From: a bacterium
GTDB taxonomy: Bacteria > Bacteroidota > Bacteroidia > Chitinophagales > Saprospiraceae
Length of the DNA: 64,000 bases
Assembly: GCA_024742755.1 (NCBI GenBank)
Contig: JANSXW010000010.1
Location: 16,587-80,586 of the forward strand
Direction: 5' to 3'
Shown piece by piece: positions 1 to 7,741 of this stretch. The stretch's first letter is position 1; the number at the start of each line of letters is the position of its first letter. Made by a program: the position numbers and the translations under genes. The notes under the pieces were generated by a model. It searched no databases, was not told the DNA's origin, and saw only the letters and a list, made by a program, of their open reading frames with translations.

Positions 1-1
1 G

Positions 2-2113
2 CACATCAACCGGTTTGTACTTGACCCCAATAATTACCGCTTTAGGGATAGCCCTGGATACCTGCCTGTCAGTGAGGATAAAGTGGAAGACCCTAAAATA
101 CAGCAACGAACCTTCAATTTGCTCGTCGGTAAAAACCATGAACAAATCTCAGACTTAGTCGACTCTATGAAGGAGAACGGCTTCATTCCGGTTGACCAAA
201 TTCAAGTAAAAGCGCTCTCTTCTGACAATTACCTGGTTCTGGAAGGAAACCGCCGCATTGCTACATTAAAATACCTATACAACGAATTCAAAAAAGGCAA
301 TGATGTCGGCAAATTAACGGAAAAAAGTTTCCGCAGCGTAGAGGTTGTCCTAAACCCGGATGAAGACCTGGCAGGCCACCTGATCGTAATGGGGCTCAAG
401 CACATTAATGGCAACCGCAAGTGGAAAGCCGTAAACCAAGCGCAGCTTATACAGGATTTGATTGTAAACCATGGGAAGTCTGAGGATGAAGTCTGCCGCT
501 CTCTTGGAATTACCAAACAAGCATTACGCCGGGCAAGACGTACGTTGGCTTTTATCAACCGATACAAAGACAGCGACTATGGCGATCAGTTTAGCAGTGG
601 GATGTTCTCCATTTTCGAAGAAGCCATTTCTAAACGCAACATGAAGGAATGGCTACAGTGGAATGATGAATTGCTGATGCCTCAAAATGCCAGCAATGAA
701 GAGCGGTTTTTCTCATGGGTTTCTTATGATGAGGTGAATGAAGGAGAAGGAGAAGATATCCATATTGTCAAAAAAGAACCCATCATTACCAAGTACACAC
801 AGGTACGCGAGCTTAACAACTTTATACTCGACGAAAAGGCCGTGGCTCACATGGAACATAGCCGCAGTATAACGCAAGGGTATTCATTTAGCGAGGCGGT
901 TGCCGAGTCTAAGTTCAAAAATGCCCTAAGTAATCTGCAAAGCAATGCTCAGGCCCTTTTCAATTTTAGTGAATTCATGGGGCAAGGTGACCTGGAAGCT
1001 GTAGCTGCAGTAAGAGATAAGATTACCCGCCTCATTCCTGAAAATGGCAGCCGGGTTAGATATGGTGACGAAATCCGGCCACATTACTTGTTCCGCTTCA
1101 CTGAAAAACACTTTTCGGCCTTATACATTGAACGCTATAATAGGTTATTCGACCTGAAGCTCAAGGCGATCAACCGGGTTAACATCATAGCAGGCATCAA
1201 CAATTCAGGTAAAACCTCCTTGCTGGAAGCTATCTACAGCCTGGCTCAACTGAATAACATCAAGGCCTACCTCGACATCGTCCGTTACAGGGGCAAATTT
1301 TATCAGGGGCTCAATACACAGTGGGTCGCCCGGCACCTTGGCGAGTCCATGAAGGCCAATGGTGTTTTCAACGAACGCCCCGTCTACTGGGAACTCAGGC
1401 AGGAAGAAACAGACGATGACATTGATAAAACACAGTATCTAAGCAGTATTGTTTTGCAAGCTCAGGTGGAGCAGGAAGCGTATGAAAGCACTGCTCACTT
1501 GTTTCAGGAAAAAGACAGTACCCTTTACTACAGAGAAATATTTGCCCTTTGCCGGTCAGCCTTTACAAGTCCGTACCAGCATAATTATCACTTACTTCGA
1601 CTGGCGCATGCACATGCTGTACGGGAAAAAGTGATCGGGGACATTCTGCGTTTCTTACGGGAGAAAGTTGACCCTTTACTACAAGATATAGAATTGGTAG
1701 AAATCGCAGGCGAAAGCCGCTTTTATGTCAGTGCTCAAAATCATCATCAAAGTGTGGATATCACCCAATACGGAGAAGGCGTGCAACGGATTTTTGAGAT
1801 TGCACTGCTTACCGCTTATTGCAGCAACGGGGTGCTCTGTATAGACGAGTTTGAAAGCGCCATTCATAAAGACTTGCTGACCAGCTTCACCATGTTCCTG
1901 CAGGATCTTGCTGAACGTTTTAACGTACAAATATTCCTTTCCACCCACAGCAAAGAGTGTATCGATGCCTTTGTAGAAAACGATTTCAAAAACGACCAGA
2001 TCACAGCCTATGTGCTCCGTGTAGGTGAAGAAGGGCACATAAAGGCCAAATACCTTGAAGGCACCCGCCTGGAGCGCCTCGTTGACAACATGAACATAGA
2101 TATCCGAGTCTGA
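2..2113 (+). CDS. ParB-like domain / AAA ATPase fusion (5' partial)
   Basis: The reading frame is open from the first bases of the window, so the true start lies upstream; the ORF track begins at an internal GTG. The N-terminal part carries a ParB/sulfiredoxin-like signature, with VLEGNRRIATLK matching the ParB GxRR box. A helical middle region follows, with an HTH-like stretch near VCRSLGITKQALRRAR. The C-terminal half is an OLD/AAA_15-type ATPase: Walker A IAGINNSGKTSLLEA (about residue 363 counted from the GTG), Walker B GVLCIDEFESAIHKD (about 583) and a following FLSTHSKECID switch. The stop overlaps the start of the TOPRIM-like gene by one base (TGATG), so the two are translationally coupled. 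ATPase plus TOPRIM-nuclease pairs are a known defence architecture (OLD, Gabija, PARIS); the ParB-like N-terminus is unusual. The domain calls are solid and the defence role is inferred. Confidence 0.75.
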   Translation, partial: HINRFVLDPNNYRFRDSPGYLPVSEDKVEDPKIQQRTFNLLVGKNHEQISDLVDSMKENGFIPVDQIQVKALSSDNYLVLEGNRRIATLKYLYNEFKKGNDVGKLTEKSFRSVEVVLNPDEDLAGHLIVMGLKHINGNRKWKAVNQAQLIQDLIVNHGKSEDEVCRSLGITKQALRRARRTLAFINRYKDSDYGDQFSSGMFSIFEEAISKRNMKEWLQWNDELLMPQNASNEERFFSWVSYDEVNEGEGEDIHIVKKEPIITKYTQVRELNNFILDEKAVAHMEHSRSITQGYSFSEAVAESKFKNALSNLQSNAQALFNFSEFMGQGDLEAVAAVRDKITRLIPENGSRVRYGDEIRPHYLFRFTEKHFSALYIERYNRLFDLKLKAINRVNIIAGINNSGKTSLLEAIYSLAQLNNIKAYLDIVRYRGKFYQGLNTQWVARHLGESMKANGVFNERPVYWELRQEETDDDIDKTQYLSSIVLQAQVEQEAYESTAHLFQEKDSTLYYREIFALCRSAFTSPYQHNYHLLRLAHAHAVREKVIGDILRFLREKVDPLLQDIELVEIAGESRFYVSAQNHHQSVDITQYGEGVQRIFEIALLTAYCSNGVLCIDEFESAIHKDLLTSFTMFLQDLAERFNVQIFLSTHSKECIDAFVENDFKNDQITAYVLRVGEEGHIKAKYLEGTRLERLVDNMNIDIRV

Positions 2114-2994
2114 TGAAATTCATATTTGCATTCTGCGAAGGGCCTCACGACGTTGCTTTTCTTTACAAAATCCTGAAGTCAGAGGGGTACGTCAGCCACA
2201 ACAGAAAACTAGGGGAATATCCTTCTCCAATCAATGACTTTTTGATTAGGGAGGCCATGCACAGTTCGCTCCAAGACGCTAACCTTCAGTCCGCTACCCG
2301 CCGGCTCCTTCCTGCTGAGGTTATGAAAAAGGCAGCCCCGGAACGTATGATATTCTTATATGCCCTTGGGGGAGACAGCAGAAGAACCGAGCGTTTAAGA
2401 ATTCTTCGCTTTCTACAGGATAGCTTTGCCGTTTCCGACCCTGATGCGCTTTTTCCCGGCGAGGAACACACTGCTGCCACTATCTACTTTTTTGATGCTG
2501 ATGATGCTGGCGTACAGGCCCGATATGACCACATTAACCAGGAACTCGCAGAACTAAGTGACGAGCCCGCTCTTCTTTTATCTTCTCAAGCCCAGATTAC
2601 TGACGTTAACGGTATTCAAGTAGGTGGATTTATTTTCTCAGCTAATGAGCAAGAGACCGGGAAGCTGGAAGATACGCTAATCCCGCTGATGCGGCTTGAA
2701 AATGAGGCCATCTTCCAAGCTGCTCAAGCCTTTCTTGATGAGCACTTTAGCGATGACCGCTGCAGAAAGCTCCAATGGAAACCCAATATGGAAACTCAGC
2801 TTATGCAGGAAACCCGCTCCAGCCGCCGCCTGAAGTACGATCGTGACAAGTCCCTTATTGGAGTGGTTGGGCAGCTACAGCAATCTGGTAAAGGAAATAG
2901 TCCTATCATTAGAGACTCTGACTTCATCAACTTACAAAAACTGCAAAACGATGAGGCCTGTCAGGCAATAGCAAGGTTTATCCGGAGCCTATAG
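2113..2994 (+). CDS. TOPRIM-like (DUF3226-like) partner of the ATPase
   Basis: This 293-aa protein starts inside the stop codon of the upstream ATPase gene. It shows the three acidic signatures expected of a TOPRIM nuclease/RloB/DUF3226 fold: CEGPHDVAFLYKIL near residue 8 (the E-G-D motif), YFFDADDAG near 125 (the DxD motif) and GGFIFSANEQETGKLEDTLIPLM near 175-190, which resembles the GMLED segment of DUF3226. It has no signal peptide or membrane segment. In OLD-type systems the TOPRIM domain cuts nucleic acid under control of the ATPase; here the two parts are separate but coupled chains, as in PARIS. The target is unknown. The fold call rests on motif reading, without a structure or profile search. 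Confidence 0.65.
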   Translation: MKFIFAFCEGPHDVAFLYKILKSEGYVSHNRKLGEYPSPINDFLIREAMHSSLQDANLQSATRRLLPAEVMKKAAPERMIFLYALGGDSRRTERLRILRFLQDSFAVSDPDALFPGEEHTAATIYFFDADDAGVQARYDHINQELAELSDEPALLLSSQAQITDVNGIQVGGFIFSANEQETGKLEDTLIPLMRLENEAIFQAAQAFLDEHFSDDRCRKLQWKPNMETQLMQETRSSRRLKYDRDKSLIGVVGQLQQSGKGNSPIIRDSDFINLQKLQNDEACQAIARFIRSL

Positions 2995-3024
2995 CCGCTT
3001 TTGCGAAATCGCGAACGGTATGCT

Positions 3025-3294
3025 TTATGCTTTAAGCATGATTAGCTTTCTCCCCAGCACCACCTCCAACCTCACCAGCTCCCGAAGCCGCCAGTCGTAA
3101 GTGCCGCTCAGCCGCAGCCCGAGGCTGGCTTCGCTTATTTCCAGTGCCCGGGCAAGATCGCTCTCGGTCAGGCCGCCCTCCTGCATGAGGGCATAAACGC
3201 GTTGTGAAATGTCCAGATTCAGGCGCACAAAACGCTCGATATGCTCCGGTCCCTGCTCCGCAAAGAAGCTGGGAATATCAGGGTAAGTATCCAT
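3025..3294 (-). CDS. XRE-type helix-turn-helix protein
   Basis: A small 89-aa protein whose central segment (LTESDLARALEISEASLGLRLSGTYDWRLRELVRLEVVLG) has the spacing of an XRE/Cro HTH, like the antitoxin or DNA-binding half of a toxin-antitoxin pair. No toxin-like partner is adjacent: the next minus-strand gene upstream is the AAA ATPase 95 bp away, and the plus-strand TOPRIM gene converges on it. It may be a stand-alone regulator of the neighbouring defence genes. Its last codons form a short palindrome (tgctttaagca) that is probably just coding sequence. Confidence 0.65.
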   Translation of the reverse strand: MDTYPDIPSFFAEQGPEHIERFVRLNLDISQRVYALMQEGGLTESDLARALEISEASLGLRLSGTYDWRLRELVRLEVVLGRKLIMLKA

Positions 3295-3389
3295 AATCTT
3301 TAGAACAATGGTAATGACCTGGGCAGTTCCGGGATTCGCTACAATTTAGTGCCCCTAAACATCCGACGATTACATTAAGCCCCCAATCT

Positions 3390-4688
3390 TCAATTCAACC
3401 CAACATAATAGTCTCCCAATTGAGGTACAGCACCCAGCCGACCACTTTTGTACGCGTTCAGTACATTGGAGGTATCCCGGACTACTGAGGTGTCAAAATC
3501 TGCCAGGGAATAGAGCTTGGTGGCGCCTGATTCTCTTCTTTCCGTAAACCAGATCGCATCATTCCGGAAAACATCACGATGGTCGAAAAGCTCCCGGAAA
3601 TTGGTCGTTGCCAGCATCTGAGATTTTTGCGCATTGATCAAAAAAGATAGTATAAAGTGTAGGTACAAGTCCGGGTGCAAAGAGGACTCCAACTCATCGA
3701 TTGGAATGATATGACCGTCTTTGAGCAGCAATGCCAACAGGCCGGCAAAGCCATAGTACCGCTTGGTCCCTTCCGATTCCATCCTGAAGGGGAGGCGGAA
3801 CTGTGCTCCACCAACTGTATGCTGCAACTCAACATCAACCGAGGTAATCTTGCCTTTCTCCCTCAATGCTTTGACCTGACTGCTTGCCTTTTCCTTCATT
3901 TGGCTTTCCAGAAATTCGATCAATCCATCCGGAATCGGTACTTCATTGTCCTCTATTAAAATATCTGATACGTTGAAATCTGCTTTCTTCAGAATACTGA
4001 TGACCGTTTCTTTCTCAATTGCTCCGTCCTTCATCCTGGCGGTGACAAAATCGTCCAATTCAGTCTTGGTGTAAACAGTAGGCATCAGGTAGGATTCAAA
4101 CCAGGCTACCGCCTCGCTCAACTCATGAAGTTTGGCATTGATCTTTAGGAAGCCCCCCAGCACTGTGTTATTCCAGAGCGTATTGGACTCCAGCGCTTTC
4201 CGCAGCGCTGTATCCGTTTTGATTTTACTGCCAAAACTGATCTCCGTAAACTGATGCTCCAGGTCCGTTTCCCGCTTGAAGACATTGGCTTTCTTTGGCG
4301 CATAATAATCCAACCGTTCGCTGACGATAGCACTTCGGTTAAACACTACAGCATAGTCGTACCGGACCTCATTATGTATAAAATCGATGCCCAGACGGCT
4401 AGGCTGCTTTTTACTCTCCTCATCAAAAAGGAAGGGAGAAAAATCAAGCTCATCGGTCTTTTTACCTTCAGGTTCTAAAACCAACTTGCGCAAAAAGTGC
4501 AACGCTTTCAGAATCGTCGTTTTACCAGAAGCATTCGCCCCGTAGATCAACCCCAGCTTGAGTAAACGGTACCCGCCTGCGTGTATGACGTAGTGGTCTT
4601 CCAGGTGGTCCGATTTGTCCGCTTCAAAGGTGAGCACCTGCTCTTCCCGGACTGGGCCGAAATTCTGCAAACTGAAATTAATTATCAT
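3390..4688 (-). CDS. AAA_15/AAA_21-family ATPase (OLD/RloA-like)
   Basis: A 432-aa SMC-like/OLD-like ATPase. It begins with the family signature IINFSLQNFGPV, followed by Walker A YGANASGKTTIL (about residues 50-61), and late in the chain Walker B HIIPIDELESSLHPDLYL and LATTNFRELF. The last motif takes the place of the usual ATTH switch, and the usual histidine is not at its normal position. Proteins of this type act in abortive-infection systems, usually with a DUF4276/RloB or other effector next door, but none is adjacent here. A strong hairpin upstream (4778-4832) separates it from the nuclease gene, so it probably has its own promoter in the AT-rich 4689-4775 segment. A defence role is inferred from family and location. 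Confidence 0.7.
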   Translation of the reverse strand: MIINFSLQNFGPVREEQVLTFEADKSDHLEDHYVIHAGGYRLLKLGLIYGANASGKTTILKALHFLRKLVLEPEGKKTDELDFSPFLFDEESKKQPSRLGIDFIHNEVRYDYAVVFNRSAIVSERLDYYAPKKANVFKRETDLEHQFTEISFGSKIKTDTALRKALESNTLWNNTVLGGFLKINAKLHELSEAVAWFESYLMPTVYTKTELDDFVTARMKDGAIEKETVISILKKADFNVSDILIEDNEVPIPDGLIEFLESQMKEKASSQVKALREKGKITSVDVELQHTVGGAQFRLPFRMESEGTKRYYGFAGLLALLLKDGHIIPIDELESSLHPDLYLHFILSFLINAQKSQMLATTNFRELFDHRDVFRNDAIWFTERRESGATKLYSLADFDTSVVRDTSNVLNAYKSGRLGAVPQLGDYYVGLN

Positions 4689-4777
4689 TTTTAAGCTCTA
4701 TTTTGTAACTTGATTACAAATATAGCAACAAAAATGACTAAAAATAGTTTCTGAGTACCTTATCCCCCTAAAAACAG

Positions 4778-4832
4778 AAAACCCGCCAAACATGCGCATT
4801 CCGGCAGGGCCGAAAGAGGCGAGGCGGGTTTT
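4778..4832. terminator. Long hairpin terminator, probably bidirectional
   Basis: The arms aaaacccgcc and ggcgggtttt pair perfectly over 10 bp, with an inner ccggc/gccgg-type hairpin in the loop. On the minus strand the hairpin follows the nuclease gene and ends in gggttttctgttttt, as expected of an intrinsic terminator. Its position separates two minus-strand genes. Confidence 0.7.
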
Positions 4833-4897
4833 GATGTAGTAAAGATGCTTGATTTATCTCTCAATGTCAAGGCGGAGCGGCGATGACATCTTATTTG

Positions 4898-6226
4898 CTA
4901 TTCCTTTTCTGCCATAACTCCTTTTAAAGCATTTAGCGCCTCTTGAAAATACTGCTTTTCATGCTTAAAGAAAGCCGCATTTATGGCATTTGCAAACCGG
5001 TCTCGCAGCGAAACCCCTCCGGCATTTTTCAAATCCAGATGGATTTGGTAGATATGGTAGAATGATTTACCTGCGCCTCCCCCCGGACCTTCCTTTACAA
5101 TCGGATCAGAAGCAGCTAATATCCCCTTTTCTTTGAGTCTGTTTTTCAGCTGATCGCCGTATTGAGTATTTTGGGGAGTGAACAACTCCATATACACCTC
5201 TACTTTCGGACGAAAAACGACATGATCGATATTTACCCAAAACCGGAACCTGGAAGCTACTTCAGGTTCAACACCATCCAATAACTTGCCTCCCGATGGG
5301 CTGAAATAAAAGTGCCTGTATTTATGAGCTTTCCTGGAGCTGGGGGCGTAACCACAGCTCTCCATGGCATCATAGACAGACTTGGAGGCATATTCAAGTA
5401 GCTCCTTGTCTTTCTTTTTCAGGTCTCGTATTTCGTCTTCCTTAGACTGAAAAATCTCAAGAAGATCCTCCCTGACCTTAGTATAATCAGTACTCATATA
5501 AAAAGCATTAATATTAGCAATGTATTCTTTAAGAAAGAGCAGGTGGCGGTCGTCTGATTCCAGAAAGCTGCCGTGCAGGTTTTGCACCACCTCATCGATC
5601 AGTTCCTTGTGCAGGATGCTGACATAACAGCCGTCCGGGGGCGGTTTTGTGGTTACGTCTGCTCCTGAGATGGAGAGTATGATCCCTATTTTCTTTTCCG
5701 CCTGCACATCATTCCAGTACTCCTGCAGGTCATTGTATAGCGGGGCGTAGACCTTATTCTCTATGATGACCGCCCAGCTTGATTGGGATTCTGTGTCCTT
5801 GCCCTCTTCTACCTCAGGCGTGTTATCCTGAATGAGGATATCTATCCGCTTGCCATTTTCAGTGGTTTGCTCCCGCTCTACGGTGTACTCGGCACTTTGT
5901 ATTTCTTCTTTTAGGATGCTAAAGCCCGCTTGTTGCGCTTTCTTGTGCTTGTGTACCTTCTGCAAATTGCCCGGTGCATCAGGACGGTCTAACGCCTTCT
6001 GCAGTATTTTGACATCGGCCCCCAATTTGCGCTCGTACACCTTCAGCAGGCTTTCCAGAAAGAGGGTGGAAAAGCCATGCTCTTCTTCCTTGTCAAAGTA
6101 GAACGCCAGAAAGTTGCTGATCACATTTTCCCAGCGGGGAAAACCCGAAATCTCAATCAGATTTTTCCGCTGTTTGGGCACTTCCGGGAGGTCGTCGAAT
6201 AGCTTGTCCAGCCAGGTTAGGTTCAT
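4898..6226 (-). CDS. PD-(D/E)XK nuclease superfamily protein
   Basis: A 442-aa cytoplasmic protein whose N-terminal half carries the restriction-endonuclease-fold signature: RIDILIQDN (catalytic Asp, about residue 130) followed by SWAVIIENKVYAPLYNDLQEYW (E-x-K, about 155), the layout of the PDDEXK_4 family often found in defence islands. The C-terminal half (KYRHFYFSPSGGK, FRFWVNIDHVVFRPKVEVYMELF) looks like a beta-rich binding domain of unknown target. The gene starts 36 bp after the SH3 lipoprotein and follows pglX on the same strand, so it may be a late member of the BREX transcript or a separate unit. Its substrate cannot be told from sequence. Confidence 0.75.
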   Translation of the reverse strand: MNLTWLDKLFDDLPEVPKQRKNLIEISGFPRWENVISNFLAFYFDKEEEHGFSTLFLESLLKVYERKLGADVKILQKALDRPDAPGNLQKVHKHKKAQQAGFSILKEEIQSAEYTVEREQTTENGKRIDILIQDNTPEVEEGKDTESQSSWAVIIENKVYAPLYNDLQEYWNDVQAEKKIGIILSISGADVTTKPPPDGCYVSILHKELIDEVVQNLHGSFLESDDRHLLFLKEYIANINAFYMSTDYTKVREDLLEIFQSKEDEIRDLKKKDKELLEYASKSVYDAMESCGYAPSSRKAHKYRHFYFSPSGGKLLDGVEPEVASRFRFWVNIDHVVFRPKVEVYMELFTPQNTQYGDQLKNRLKEKGILAASDPIVKEGPGGGAGKSFYHIYQIHLDLKNAGGVSLRDRFANAINAAFFKHEKQYFQEALNALKGVMAEKE

Positions 6227-6262
6227 TGCTTGTCTTCTTATCGTTAATTAACTCCGTTTGGA

Positions 6263-7699
6263 CTACATTGGCTTAAATACGATGCCATTAGCGCCATGCA
6301 GCCAACCACGGTTACTTAATTCAAGTTTGAAAGCAGAATAATCAGACATCTTTGTAAGTGTCAATGTTGCTGACCTGTAACCAGTTTGGAGTTCGACGTA
6401 ATACTCAGTTATTTTAGATCGTAATTCACTTGCCTTTGCAGTCGTCCCCATATCGTTAAATCGAATCGAAGTCCTTCCATCCGGCTGCAAATAAAACCTC
6501 CTGGCATTGAGGAAAATACGAACAGCTGTATCATCATACGTTTTTACTCTGTAGCTACTGTATTCTATATCTAAAGGAGAATCATCTTCCTCCAAATAAT
6601 CGCTATAATTACTTTTTGCTTTTGCAGCAGCCTGCTCTTCCTCAGCTCGAATCCTGGCTTCTTCCTCCTCCTTTATTGCATTGACCATCTGTTCTGTTAA
6701 ATACTCTTCTCCGTCAATCACTACCCCACAAAGCATAACACCCGACACCGCATCACTGGTAGAGGTGATTTCATACATCCCAAGCCCCTTTGCAAACACT
6801 GCTCTGCTTTGAGGATTGAGGTCATCGCTCAAATCCTGAGATAAATACCTGTACTGACAAACCGGAAAATTTGGGGCAACTCGTTTCCCACGGTCGGCAT
6901 ACCTGATGTCCTCAAAGTCTTTTTCGTGTAAATAAGATAACTCTGCTTCTCCTCCAATCAGTGGTAGCGTATGGCTTTCCGGATCGAATACTACCGGCCC
7001 TAGTTCCAGTTTTCCGTCGTACTTCCCGAAGTATACGGTAGCGCCTTTCCTGACAAAACTATTGTACTTGGGAAATCCCTCCGAAATATGGATTTGATTA
7101 TCTCCGTCCTCGCCCAGCAACTCTACCCATAGCTTAATCAGGTTATCATCCTCAGACCTTAATACAAAAACAAGGGCTTTTTCTCCATCATGCTCAAGCG
7201 TAGCCTTGTATTTAATTTCCAGCTTCTTGGGCTCGTATTCCAGTAAATCTTGCGTTCCAGGCTCCACATGGTACATCCAATAGTTGCCTACCTGCAATGG
7301 GAAGTACTCTTCCGATAGATTGACGTAGTACTCCGTGCTGTATGGCCTGATATAATCTTTATGTACATATCCGATCTTTTCGCTCCCCTCCTGCTTTACT
7401 TTTAACCAGTCAGATTGATTGTGCTCGTATTCATTTTTGTCACCTACGACTTTTGCCCCTTTGTAGAGCTTTCCAATCACTGCGTAGTCCTGCCCGGGCC
7501 CTTCCCTAAACCGAAGGTGGGTGGTGTTGACATCCACTATGAAAACTCCCAGTGAATTGTCTCCTTCTCTTGTAGCAGCAGAAGCCTCTCCATGTTCTTT
7601 TGAAGCTTGAGCTCCCGGAGCAGATTCCTGGCAGGAATTCATACTGAAAAGAAACAGGAATAGTGCGCTCCATAGAACAGTTGTGTGTGTAGTTGTCAT
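6263..7699 (-). CDS. SH3-domain lipoprotein
   Basis: A 478-aa exported lipoprotein: the N-terminal hydrophobic stretch ends in a lipobox (FSMNSC, Cys23). A bacterial SH3 (SH3b) domain lies at about residues 63-120 (LRFREGPGQDYAVIGKL ... WLKVKQEGSEKIGYVHKDYI). The middle region is unrecognised, and a charged helical segment (AIKEEEEARIRAEEEQAAAKAKS) precedes the C-terminus. SH3b domains commonly bind peptidoglycan or peptides. Its position, 42 bp after pglX and 36 bp before a nuclease gene on the same strand, is unusual for an envelope protein. It could be a passenger, or the BREX operon may end before it. Confidence 0.7.
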   Translation of the reverse strand: MTTTHTTVLWSALFLFLFSMNSCQESAPGAQASKEHGEASAATREGDNSLGVFIVDVNTTHLRFREGPGQDYAVIGKLYKGAKVVGDKNEYEHNQSDWLKVKQEGSEKIGYVHKDYIRPYSTEYYVNLSEEYFPLQVGNYWMYHVEPGTQDLLEYEPKKLEIKYKATLEHDGEKALVFVLRSEDDNLIKLWVELLGEDGDNQIHISEGFPKYNSFVRKGATVYFGKYDGKLELGPVVFDPESHTLPLIGGEAELSYLHEKDFEDIRYADRGKRVAPNFPVCQYRYLSQDLSDDLNPQSRAVFAKGLGMYEITSTSDAVSGVMLCGVVIDGEEYLTEQMVNAIKEEEEARIRAEEEQAAAKAKSNYSDYLEEDDSPLDIEYSSYRVKTYDDTAVRIFLNARRFYLQPDGRTSIRFNDMGTTAKASELRSKITEYYVELQTGYRSATLTLTKMSDYSAFKLELSNRGWLHGANGIVFKPM

Positions 7700-7741
7700 T
7701 TCAAATTATGGTTTGGGGTTAGAAATTTTCTGATTTTACCC

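Noticed and set aside
3015-3040. Palindrome atgctttaagcat as a terminator for the TOPRIM gene
   Set aside because: It consists of the last codons of the HTH gene and the stem is short and AT-rich.
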